Of a stretch of DNA of 64,000 bases, positions 29,081-38,289 are shown piece after piece. The notes under the pieces are model-generated. The model did no database searches and had not been told where the DNA came from. It saw only the letters and a program-made list of their open reading frames with translations. Position 1 is the stretch's first letter. Each line of letters begins with the position of its first letter. The translations under genes were made by a program, and so were the position numbers. The DNA is from Adiantum capillus-veneris (lineage: Eukaryota > Streptophyta > Polypodiopsida > Polypodiales > Pteridaceae), in the NCBI GenBank assembly GCA_014529385.2, contig CM043958.1, forward strand, positions 158,371,267 to 158,435,266, written 5' to 3'.

Positions 29081-30716
29081 TCGTCCGGGAGGACTCAGAC
29101 TAGGAGGGGGGGAGGTATACAGGAGCTACAAAGCAGCTACAAGCGGAAAAAACAAAGAAAAACAAAAATTATATTACAAGGGCAGTGTCTTACATGATTT
29201 TGCAATTTTTTATGTTTGATTGCGGATATTGATAATATTTATGCCCTTATATACCTTGTTTTGCAACAAGAAGAGATCAAATGATGAATTTGGGTCTCTA
29301 GATGTGTAAATATCACTAAATAAGAGTGTTTTTGGAGCTAAAAAGTGGAAAAAAGTGGTAATCCAAGTCCAAAAATCACAAAGAAGTGTATATTCATATA
29401 CACAGGGTTACCAGCTATTTATCGTGTATGTTTGGAATTTTTTGGCTTCAATTTGCTATTTTCCTTTATTTTTTATGATTTTCTTAATAAAAATAAAAGA
29501 AAAATAAAAAAGCAGGTGAAATGAGATCGGAAAAAAGAAAAGAATAGACGGTGATGGTCCTAATGACAAGGGCAACCCATGGTAAAAATGGGTACAATTC
29601 TGAAAAAGTTGCGGAAAGCCCGAAATGACAGAATTTTGGCAAAGTGGACAGATTTCTCAGAAACAGGTCAAACGGAGTCCAAATTGAGAAATTTCAAATC
29701 CTAAAGTGCATTTCACGACGAGATAGGAGCACATGTCAAATTTGGTAACAAGTGATCCGGGAAGCCCGAAGTTAAGTATTTTTCACTTCACTATCAAGCT
29801 CATTTCCACTATTACCTTCTTGGAGAGAGCAAAGAGCACACAGGAGCATCCGACCTTCTACCGCCTTCTACGACTGCTACGAGAGCTCAGAGGACACCAG
29901 ACATGAGAGGTAGACTCGTTGCCATAAGCTTTTGATGCTTATCGTTAACTTTTGTCGCGAAAACTCACCAAAACCAAGAAACAAGAGCAGACGGGGAATG
30001 GGGAAGAACGCTAGGTAGGGGCACAACCGCCTAACCAAACCTTGCAAGAACTTAGAGGTGGGTTACCCTAGTATAGGAGATGAGTTTCTAGCACTCAAAG
30101 CTCGAGAAAGAACGACTGGAAAAACCCTAGGTCAACAGAGCCTGCAAGAGGCAAACAGAAAAAAGTTGTCGGAACGACACAAAACTTCTCAGGAAGCTTA
30201 ACAACATCGAGGGCAATGCAACCATGGAGTATCTCCAGGTTTGGACCACCAAAAGTAGGTCGGAACAACCGATTCGGCTGCGGACACACAAAGCGTCATT
30301 TTGGCATAACGGCTAAAATTGACGACCAAATGACATGAAACTTCACAAGCAGTTCAAATATACATGGATGACTTATGTTTGCAAGCAAAACCCAAAAGAA
30401 AGCTGATTCACTTACCGATGGTGAAAAAGACGCTTTCGGGCAACCAAATGGAGAAAGATGGAGAACGGGGAGCCAAAGTCAAGTTCAACCAAATGGATGG
30501 CTTCACAACATATCCAATGAGCTGGAAATGCAACTCTCAAGAAGAAAAGTTGAAGAAATTCAACTCCAAGGCAAAAAGACGACTTCGGAGACTGAAATGC
30601 CTATAAGGGGGCTTTTTAGCTAAACTGATGACTTTTTAAGTTGAAAACTAGTTAGCAGGGCTTAGGGCACTAGCACAAAGCATTCTTTGCACAAAAAGAC
30701 CAACATTTCAAGAAAA
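29081..30716 (+). other. Gypsy spacer between pol and palindrome cluster 2
   Basis: About 1.6 kb without a credible ORF. Near its start is a purine tract (AGGAGGGGGGGAGG, about 29101-29114) that resembles a PPT. At 30356-30378 a 23-base segment repeats exactly the RT codons around YMDD (25319-25341). Confidence 0.6.
29101..29114 (+). other. Internal polypurine tract candidate
   Basis: A run of A and G with seven consecutive G, located just after the pol stop. It is similar in make-up to the real PPT at 35185-35196. Internal (central) PPTs give a second plus-strand start in some retroelements; here this is only suggested by composition and place. Confidence 0.4.
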
Positions 30717-31725
30717 GACATCATACGCGTATGATGTCTCACAGCATGATTTTCACATCCATTTCAACATTTGAGTGCATAGCCTCATTCCACATGTTAA
30801 TCACATCCTATGAACCAAGTATCATGAGAATTGGAGTTAGAAAACCCAAGGAAAACCAAAAAGACGCAAAGTAGGCCATAAAATTGATTTTTGGTCCTAA
30901 TTTTGTCAAAATAACTCCAAACTCATTGAAACTTTGTAGGATTGTTGATTAACACATCTACAAGCTATCTGGAACCAAAAAGCACCATTTTGACACAAAA
31001 GACATCATACGCGTATGATGTCTATTTGCACTTACAGAGCCAAAAATGCTCATTTGTCATCATACATCCATTATATATATCTAATACATGCTACATATGA
31101 AGTTTGGAACCATTTGGTCAAGTGGATCACCCCATTAGCCCAATTAAGAGAAAATCCTTCATACAAAGCCTATTTTTGTCCCAAATCCAACATATTCAAG
31201 TCCAAACCAAGATTTGAGTATAAACAGTCCTTCACTAGCACATGGAGAGTCCACAGAACCAATCCCATGAAAAATTGATGAAAAAGACATCATACGCGTA
31301 TGATGTCTCCAGAGCCATTTTTAGCCAAAATCTATCCAAACTTCATAAATCCACTGAATAAGCCTATCTAAAGCCAAATCCAAGCTTATAGAGAAAATTG
31401 GTCCAAAAATGCACTAAAAGACATCATACGCGTATGATGTCTCACTATGTGATTTTGGCACCTCAGGGCTTCAACCACCAAACAGAAGTGTTCTACATGC
31501 CATTTGAAAGTAATCCACCAAGTTTTATCCCAATTTGGATCATAAAATCCATTTCCCTTTCAAAATTTTGCCAAGAGCCTGAACTGGACTAAACTGGCCA
31601 AAACTTGACCAAATGGGATCCAAACTCAAATCCAAGCATATGATACTCATGTATACACTATCAGCTACAAGCACAACCAATATGAAGTCATTCTGACACA
31701 AAAGACATCATACGCGTATGATGTC
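30717..31725 (+). repeat. 3' palindrome cluster: five copies of the 22-bp palindrome
   Basis: Perfect copies at 30717-30738, 31001-31022, 31286-31307, 31420-31441 and 31704-31725; spacings 284, 285, 134 and 284 bases. All five are perfect over 22 bp and extend to 24 bp with the flanking A and T. The 284/134 rhythm is close to the 285/125 rhythm of the leader cluster, so the two clusters probably derive from one repeat array. They lie directly before the extra ORF, as the leader cluster lies directly before gag. Confidence 0.97.
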
Positions 31726-31892
31726 TCAAGCATGTTTTTGAGCCCAGTTTGCATATTTTTTCACCTACATTGCATCCTTAGGCCCTGAATAGCTCATGTT
31801 TCAATTTTCAAGTCATTTGAATAGTTAAAAGCTTCATTTCGGCTTTCAGTACTAAAAAGACGCTAACTTCTGAAATTGGAGTTACAGGATCC

Positions 31893-32540
31893 ATGGATTC
31901 CGCTAAGTCATCGGCAACTAAGAGAAAAAGACCAACCATCAAGGATGCTCTTGCAGAAGCAGAACCTTTTGATATTCCAACAGAAACCCTCAAGCCAACC
32001 AAGACTTGGGTGGAGGAAGCAGTACTAGAAAAAGAGGGAATAAAGATCTACCAGGGGACTTTCAGAGATCCTCAAGGGCAATCGGTCGATGTACCTATGA
32101 TCCCACGAGAATTAGTGGATTATAGCAGATCAGAGAACATCAGCAGATACCTGGAAAAGGCTGACTTACACAGGTTCTTCACCTCGAGACCATCAGGTGT
32201 AGACACAAGAAGAGTGTATGAGTTGGCAACATCCATTCAGAAGGATGGGAAAGCCACGTTGACAGCCATGGATGGAGAAACAGTTGAAGTACAGATCACT
32301 CCACAGCTCATTGCAGATGCATTGAAGCTGCACAACAAAGGGAGTTCTGTCAGAGAAAGAAGGGAGGCCATAGAGGTCTATGGATCAAAGAAACAAAATA
32401 CAACCTACGGAGATATGGCAGATCAACGAGCGGCAACCCTTTGCCGTTATACAACCAGTTTTTCCATGTGTGCAGTAAAAGACCGCAGAAGTATACTACA
32501 CCACCCCATGCCATTGCGACAACCATCACATGGGCACTGA
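31893..32540 (+). CDS. Gypsy extra ORF, part 1 (N-terminal domain)
   Basis: Sense-strand ORF after pol, ATG at 31893 (context CCATGG). The globular first part (KTWVEEAVLEKEGIKIYQGTF, VPMIPRELVDYSRSENISRYL) resembles the start of the putative plant transposon protein found as an additional ORF in some plant gypsy elements; that match is from general memory and uncertain. The frame slips -1 near 32430, and the last 35-40 residues are out of frame. TTACAG just upstream could be a splice acceptor for a subgenomic RNA, which is inference. Confidence 0.65.
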   Translation: MDSAKSSATKRKRPTIKDALAEAEPFDIPTETLKPTKTWVEEAVLEKEGIKIYQGTFRDPQGQSVDVPMIPRELVDYSRSENISRYLEKADLHRFFTSRPSGVDTRRVYELATSIQKDGKATLTAMDGETVEVQITPQLIADALKLHNKGSSVRERREAIEVYGSKKQNTTYGDMADQRAATLCRYTTSFSMCAVKDRRSILHHPMPLRQPSHGH

Positions 32541-33817
32541 AGAGCAACATGCCAAAAGAGGTGAATTATGCTCAATACATCCACGAGCAAGTAATCGCCA
32601 TGCACAACCAGAAGCCAAAGTACATAGGAGGAGGAGAAATCCTAACAAGAATAGCTTATGAAGCTATTGGAGCTAGGGATCAAGGGCCACAGGTTCCCTC
32701 CCAGAATGAGTGGCTTAGAGAAGCCGATGAGGAGGAAGAACAGCAAGAAGTATCCAAGAGGGCGTCCACAAGAGCACGCCGAAAACTAGAAATAGTTTCA
32801 GAACCTGAAGAGGCTGTGGACGAGCCGCTCAAGAAGAAAGTGAAGAAGAAGGCCGATCCCAAGCAAACCAAAAGTCAAAAAGCCGCAAGAATGGAAAGGC
32901 TGGTGGAGCAGTTTAGAGCGGAAAGAGCTCTAAAGGGGGACTTTGAAGAAATGTGGGTGCCAGACCCCAGTAAAGTCGGAACCAGCTCAGCCAGGCCACA
33001 TGTTGATCAATATGATCAATATATTAGAGCTTATGAGGAGTCGGAGGCCATACTGGAGCAGCAACCTGTCGAGCCTTATACTGAAGAGGAAGTACAGCTT
33101 TTAAAAGCTGAGCTGCAAAAGGACGACAAGGGGAAGAAGAAAGTAGATGAGTCTACTGAACCTCAAGAGAAAGACGGGCAAGCAAACAAAGGGAAAGCCA
33201 AGATGACTGAGGACAATCAGCCCTCTTTTACTGTTGTACCAAGCCCGAAGAAGATGGAAATTATTGTGGAGGAAACCACAATAGAAATAGAAACAGAAGT
33301 TATGGAAAAGCCGGAGGCCGGGACCAAGGAAAAGGAGATAGATCCAGTTCAGCAAAAGAAAGATGATTATGAGGATCTGGTAGCGATCGGATACAGTGAA
33401 GAAGAGGCCCTGGAGGCAGTTTATGGGATATCCCTACGGAAACAAGATGATCGGAAAGGGACGAAAGAAAAGACAAAGGGTACAATGGAGAGTGAAGAAA
33501 AAATGGACGAGCCGAAGCCATTGGAGGTGGTGGCAGAAAGAGCTGTCAAGTTGACAGATGAAGATGAAAAAGACATGCACATGGTGCATGAACTGCTCAG
33601 CAAGATTAAAGAAAGATCCAGAGCAAAGGAAGTAGCACTTGAGACAGCAAAACAAAAGGAAGCAGAGTTGCAGAAGAAGTTAGAGAATGCTATGACTGAA
33701 TCTGAAAGTCATAAAGCATCACTCTACGACGCAGAAAACGAGAGAGACGGCTTGATACTCCAACTAGCCGAAGCTTCAAGAGAGGTAACAAGTCACAGGA
33801 AGCAAAGGAGCGAATAG
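32441..33817 (+). CDS. Gypsy extra ORF, part 2 (domain end plus long charged region)
   Basis: Continues part 1 in the -1 frame: PLYNQFFHVCSKRPQKYTTPPHAIATTITWALKSNMPKEVNYAQYIHEQV, here broken into short quotes by function only: an aromatic-rich end of the globular domain (residues 1-75), then a long glutamate/lysine-rich region with predicted coiled coil (about 130-455). No transmembrane segment or signal peptide is seen, so it does not look like an envelope protein. The end slips -1 again near 33795 into a short piece that stops at 33893. Confidence 0.65.
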   Translation: MPLYNQFFHVCSKRPQKYTTPPHAIATTITWALKSNMPKEVNYAQYIHEQVIAMHNQKPKYIGGGEILTRIAYEAIGARDQGPQVPSQNEWLREADEEEEQQEVSKRASTRARRKLEIVSEPEEAVDEPLKKKVKKKADPKQTKSQKAARMERLVEQFRAERALKGDFEEMWVPDPSKVGTSSARPHVDQYDQYIRAYEESEAILEQQPVEPYTEEEVQLLKAELQKDDKGKKKVDESTEPQEKDGQANKGKAKMTEDNQPSFTVVPSPKKMEIIVEETTIEIETEVMEKPEAGTKEKEIDPVQQKKDDYEDLVAIGYSEEEALEAVYGISLRKQDDRKGTKEKTKGTMESEEKMDEPKPLEVVAERAVKLTDEDEKDMHMVHELLSKIKERSRAKEVALETAKQKEAELQKKLENAMTESESHKASLYDAENERDGLILQLAEASREVTSHRKQRSE

Positions 33818-33893
33818 AAGATGAGCTGGAGGCAGCCAAGGATGAGCTCATTGAGCTAAGGGAAAGAGTCGAACTTCAAGAAAGACAATCATG
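33795..33893 (+). CDS. Gypsy extra ORF, part 3 (short coiled-coil link)
   Basis: A short open piece in the frame between parts 2 and 4, reading ERIEDELEAAKDELIELRER, ending in the TGA of an ATGA shared with the next ORF start at 33891. It is heptad-like and continues the coiled coil of its neighbours. It is too short for a gene of its own. Confidence 0.6.
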
Positions 33894-35147
33894 AGACTCA
33901 GGACCACCCCTAGAGCTAGCAGAGCAGGAACAGAACAAGAGGGAGCCCTCGTACCAGCTCTGGAAGATCAGGTCAGAAGTTTGCAAAGAGAGCTGAGGTT
34001 AGAGCAAGTGCAAAGATTGCACATGGCGGAGGGATCATTGGCTGCAGAGGAGAGGCTCACATCAGAAAACCAAACACTAAGGACAGAAAATGAGGCCCTC
34101 CGCAAACAGCTCCAAGACCTCCAAGAGCAACAAAGAAGAGAAACAGAGACACCACAAGAAGAAGCAGGGGGAGCAGCCATAGAGCTACCAGAAACTGGAG
34201 AGGCAACCACAATTGAAGATCCAGCCCCAGTTCAAGAAGTGGCCTCAACTTCAGGAATCTCTGAAGAAGAAGAACAAAGGCTCCAGGACCAAATAGAAAA
34301 GTCAACAGAGGAAAGTGCCAAGGCGGAAATGGAATGGGAAAGGAGACTCCTCATCTCCATTAGACTTCAAGGTTTAGACACAAAAGTGCTCCATGAAGAG
34401 TGGATGCAACCCAGCCTGCCTTTCCCTCTGATGAAATTTGAAGTGATAAAGACGAAAAAGAGAATAGAGGAGGAGCAGTATGTCGCTCTTTACGAAGGCG
34501 ACATCACAAAGGATGAACAATCAAAGAAGATTGTAGATTCTCAACCTAGATGGAGGAAAGGTTGGCTGAACAAATACCCAGCCTACCTCATCTACTTGGT
34601 AGAGGCTCCAAAGGAGATTCGGGAGGATGCAACCTTCTGCCCGGTGCCAAGAGTCAGAAGCTGGAAAGAGCATGGCAGGATTGCAGAAAAGAAGCCAAAT
34701 TGGCTTAATTACCCAAGGATGCCAGGACCAAAGGCAGGAGAGAGAATAGGTAAAGCCTACATGGTGAAAACCCTAACGGGCACCATCAAACTCTTTACTG
34801 GCTCTCCTGACCTTTCGTGTCAGATGCTAAAGAAAATCTGCAGGACTCTCTTAGCATGCATTGAAGTGTTCGCGCCAGATAAAGCCACGACCTCGAGTCT
34901 ACTATCGACGGCCGACACAGTGACGGATATGATGTATGATCTTTCATTGCAGCCATCACCAAAGGTGTTACATCTCTTATACCAAAGAATTATGTTTTTG
35001 CCTAGCTTCCACATGCAAACATTCGAAGAAGCTTTCTACACCGGCTTTTTCACTCACGAAAGCAAAATATTCGGCCCAACCTTGACCATCGGCAACCTAC
35101 GCTACGAATCACATTTGCAGATGCTCAAGACGACAGGACTCTATTGA
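33891..35147 (+). CDS. Gypsy extra ORF, part 4 (coiled coil plus C-terminal domain)
   Basis: 418 aa in the -1 frame after part 3. Residues about 20-95 form a strong leucine-heptad coiled coil (EDQVRSLQRELRLEQVQRL, ENEALRKQLQDLQEQQ). After an acidic linker comes a globular domain (about 160-418) with WERRLLISIRLQGLDTKVLHEEW, RWRKGWLNKYPAYLIYLVE and MFLPSFHMQTFEEAFYTGFF. I do not recognise this domain. It ends 50 bases before the 3' LTR. Together parts 1-4 would be a protein of roughly 1,050 residues. Confidence 0.65.
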   Translation: MRLRTTPRASRAGTEQEGALVPALEDQVRSLQRELRLEQVQRLHMAEGSLAAEERLTSENQTLRTENEALRKQLQDLQEQQRRETETPQEEAGGAAIELPETGEATTIEDPAPVQEVASTSGISEEEEQRLQDQIEKSTEESAKAEMEWERRLLISIRLQGLDTKVLHEEWMQPSLPFPLMKFEVIKTKKRIEEEQYVALYEGDITKDEQSKKIVDSQPRWRKGWLNKYPAYLIYLVEAPKEIREDATFCPVPRVRSWKEHGRIAEKKPNWLNYPRMPGPKAGERIGKAYMVKTLTGTIKLFTGSPDLSCQMLKKICRTLLACIEVFAPDKATTSSLLSTADTVTDMMYDLSLQPSPKVLHLLYQRIMFLPSFHMQTFEEAFYTGFFTHESKIFGPTLTIGNLRYESHLQMLKTTGLY

Positions 35148-35184
35148 CCAAGCCTAAAAGTCATGTCAGGGACGACATGAACGC

Positions 35185-35196
35185 GGAGGGGGGGAG
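35185..35196 (+). other. Polypurine tract of the gypsy element
   Basis: GGAGGGGGGGAG directly before the LTR start TGTTGAG. Confidence 0.88.
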
Positions 35197-36133
35197 TGTT
35201 GAGCCAGCAGAGGATCACACCCACATTTTTGCTCACACCCATCATTTTGTAACCATTGATTGTAATAAATGTCTTTCCGACATTAATTTTGATTTGAGCC
35301 ATTCATTAAGTAACGGGACTCAATTGAGTTTCCAGCTTGTAATCCCGACGTAATTTCACCTGCTGATGTAAATAATTAGAGATGTTCTCACCTCCAAGGC
35401 TGAGGTATATAAGCCAAAGTTTTGTAACCTAAGGGGGATTCAATTATTAATCAAAGTGAGTTTTGAGCGCCGTGACTGTGTCTGAGAGAGAGAGAGAGAG
35501 AGAGAGAGTCTTATCTTCTTGCTACGCGAGCTACGGGGCCGCCATTGGAGAAGCGACACCGCCATTGTGTTAGCAACGGTGAGAGCTACGCACAGATACC
35601 AAGAGTGCGCGCTATCGGCTTCTACGTGTGGTAAGTTCCTACGAGCTTCGGTGTGAGTTTTCTTCCAACTCGTGTGTCGGAATAGAGCGTGCAGCATATC
35701 TATAGAACCACAACGAGTAGAGCTACACATTAGTACCATCGGGTCAAGTTTCGGTCACCTGTATTTTTCGGCCTGTCTTCATACGCGTTTACCGCACGGA
35801 GTGGTTATAGGTTGATTTTGCAGTTCAAGTCTTTAGGGTGTTGTTCTTACCTAGTGCATAGACTTCCCCTTGAGTTTGAGATCGATTCGATGATTCTAGA
35901 TCCTGTTTCGTATAGCATTCGTTCGTAGTACGGATTTCAGTCACTTGCGTATTTTAGAACTTAGATTTGATTTCCTTAGTAGTGATTGTCATTAGAAGGT
36001 CGAGTAGGTGATTTGACACCCACCTAGTTGTTTCCATGCGCCTGCGGGTCAAGCTTCGTCCTCGTCTGACAAATTCTGTTGTTGGTTGAGTTCTCGCTAT
36101 TTAGCTTCCGCTAGCGGCGTAACCGCCTTAACA
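35197..36133 (+). repeat. 3' LTR of the giant gypsy element (937 bp)
   Basis: Pairs with 17115-18054. TATATAA at 35406-35412; the (GA)n tract at about 35483-35508 is slightly shorter than in the 5' LTR. The next bases are TACAC, whereas AATAA precedes the 5' LTR. Confidence 0.96.
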
Positions 36134-37167
36134 TACACTCTGCACTAAAAGCCCATTCTACATCAACATCAGCATCACAGTCTTCTTTCACAAAAGACTG
36201 AACAATAGTTGCATATGTAGTGGAACCAACATTCGTAGTGGAGCCATCCTCTTTCTTCTTAGCTTCTTTGGCCTTCAATTTAGGACACTGCTTGATCAAG
36301 TGATCATTAGCTTTACAATAATGTCAACACATATTCTTTTTGCCCTTATCACTAGAATTTCCAAACGAATTGCTGCCAACAAAAGCATTAGGAACAGATG
36401 ATTTTCCACTTGTAGAAGAACCATAAGAAGTGGTTGCATTACTGTTACCCCTTTTCTTTGAGCAACAATAAAGGCTTATTCAACTGCACGTTATCTAGTC
36501 CTGTTTTTTTGGAAAGCGGCTGTTGCAATAGCAATGTGCATAATGCATCAAACTTGACAACTGAAGGATTTCCTTGAGTCATAAGTCTCCAAGTACTAGC
36601 AAAAATTTGGTAAGAATATGGCAAGGCATCAAGAACAGTGTGCACAAGGGAACTGCCTAAAATGACTTAACCTGCAGTAAGTTGCTCATTGATGTCCTTG
36701 ACACCAACAAGGAAAGTGTCCATATAATCTTCCTCATGCATAATCTTCGACTCCATCTCTTTACGAATCAATGCAAGTTTAGCCTCATTGCAACGTGCAT
36801 AAAGACAAACCAGAATATCCCAAGCCTATTTTGCAAATTTCATCAAATGAATGTGATGAGTAATAGTGCGTTTCACAAACAACACAATCAATGCATGAGC
36901 TTGTGCATCTTTTACATCCCAATGAGCTTATTCTGTTGTAGGCAAAACAACTCTAACATCAACAATCCTTGCAGCAAGACCTGCAACATCCTCAACATCG
37001 CCTACATCCTCAGAACTAGGACGTACATCAATGCCTTGCATAATATCCCAAACACCCTTTGACACAAGAACATGTTGCATCATGTAAGCCCACATAGGGT
37101 AATTATCCCTATCCAATCTTTCCTCAGTAGAAAACATCTTGAACACATCTCTGTTGTTGTAGGCCAT
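36134..37167 (-). pseudogene. Copia gag relic, cut by the gypsy LTR
   Basis: On the minus strand from ATG 37167: MFSTEERLDRDNYPMWAYMMQHVL, then HVLDALPYSYQIFASTWRL-like Gag sequence and a CCHC knuckle in the frame reading HYCKANDHLIKQCPK (near 36290-36330). It is interrupted by stops near 36930, 36835, 36660 and in the knuckle itself. The C-terminal side ends exactly at the gypsy LTR border. Its continuation is not on the other side of that element. Confidence 0.85.
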
Positions 37168-37431
37168 GGCGAATGCCTATACCTGATGTAAAAACTGCTC
37201 GAAAAGAGGAGAAACAAAGCGAGAACAACACATGCTATATAGCACAAACCGTAGAAGACTATTTGGGACCTGTTATGCAGGAAATAGCACTGACAAAATT
37301 TTTGCACAAAATGACAAAATAGCATGTGCAGTACTGCATGTAGTGGAAACGAAGGCCGAAATGATCCCGAATGAAAAATCTGAGTAAGTGAGCAAGCGTG
37401 TGCTGGAGCTGCTGACCAAGCTCGGGAGGAT

Positions 37432-37447
37432 GCAACCTGCTCTGATA
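37432..37447 (-). other. PBS-like site of the minus-strand copia relic
   Basis: On the minus strand the bases read TATCAGAGCAGGTTGC, similar to the initiator tRNA-Met site but lacking its first TGG. It lies about 265 bases before the gag ATG at 37167, so it could be the degenerate PBS; an LTR would then start to its right, but I could not define its end. Confidence 0.4.
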
Positions 37448-37787
37448 AAGACAGACGATAGTAAAGAAACAGAGAATGAAAAAGATGAGGTACCATATAT
37501 GTGAATAAGGGATGAGATCTCCATAAGATACGTCTTTGAACCAGAGGAAGTCTTTTATGATTCCAATCAATCATGCCATTGCATGAGGAAGCAAATGACA
37601 ATAATTTTAGTGCTTTAGAAGAAGAAACTAAGTCACGAGAAAAGAGGATAAATTTTATGACTTTATAATCAAAAATAAAAATGATAGACACTATACAAAT
37701 CCAAACACATCAAGAAATTGTGTAAAACAAGAGAAAATCCAATGCTAAAAATCAAGTATAAAATGTACTTTTTGATGCTTGTGGGAG

Positions 37788-38150
37788 CTACAAATTGTGA
37801 TAGACAAAACACCCAAGAGGATTTTGAGCTCCTTGACAAGCAAGAGAATCACCATTCAAAAATGCAACTTTTAAGTCCAACTCATGTACATTCCAACCGA
37901 TACGAGCTGCCAATGCACAAATGCTATGAATGGTAGTATGATAAGTTGGACCAAAAAACCCATCAAAATCAATTCCTTTTTTGAGCATACCTTTTTGCCA
38001 CAACTCTAGCCTTGTAGTGATAGACACTACCATCAGGCTTACATTTCAACTTAAAACCCACTTTGTACCAATGGCCTTTTGCTAAGATGCAAGTCACACA
38101 AACGACCATGTGCCATTCTTCATGATATAATCATACTCAAATTGCATTGC
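37788..38150 (-). pseudogene. Copia reverse transcriptase fragment
   Basis: Minus-strand residues KKGIDFDGFFGPTYHTTIH followed by RIGWNVHELDLKVAFLNGD are the RT N-terminal block and motif A of a copia element. Upstream, AIGTKWVL-like sequence (near 38060) is visible with stops. It lies outside the gag relic at 36134-37167 and in the wrong order for it, so it is a separate fragment. Confidence 0.75.
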
Positions 38151-38289
38151 AACTAAGCAAAATCTTGCATTTTGTGCATCATCAAACACTCTCCTTCTAG
38201 TGTTGTATTTCCACCAATTACTCTTTTATTTTACTTCCCCTTCCCACACGCACATGTACAAGCACGTTGCCTCCCTCATGGTTGTTTCT

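Larger units (their letters stand above)
17115..36133 (+). mobile_element. Giant Ty3/gypsy retrotransposon with extra domains (19.0 kb)
   Basis: Bounded by 940- and 937-bp LTRs (TGTTGAG...CTTAACA) with a gypsy-type PBS and a G-rich PPT. The interior (17.1 kb) holds gag, PR, RT, RH, two HHCC zinc domains and IN. After IN come a second retropepsin-like domain, a tryptophan-repeat tail, a 2.8-kb non-coding spacer, and an extra ORF with coiled coil. Nine copies of one palindrome lie in the leader and spacer. I count about five substitutions and a few indels between the LTRs, so insertion is recent. Size, PBS and the extra 3' ORF recall the Tat/Athila branch, but the domain plan differs. The flanking pentamers AATAA and TACAC do not match. 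ORFs are split by -1 steps. Confidence 0.93.

Noticed and set aside
18596-31725. CRISPR-like array from the regularly spaced palindromes
   Set aside because: Spacing is about 284 or 130 bases, spacers are related in part, and the setting is a plant retrotransposon.
31893-35147. Envelope protein as the function of the extra 3' ORF
   Set aside because: No signal peptide, no membrane segment and no cysteine-rich surface pattern is visible; coiled coil and charged regions dominate.
17115-36133. Endogenous pararetrovirus as the identity of the 19-kb element
   Set aside because: LTRs, PBS, PPT and a D-D-35-E integrase are present, and no movement-protein-like domain was seen.
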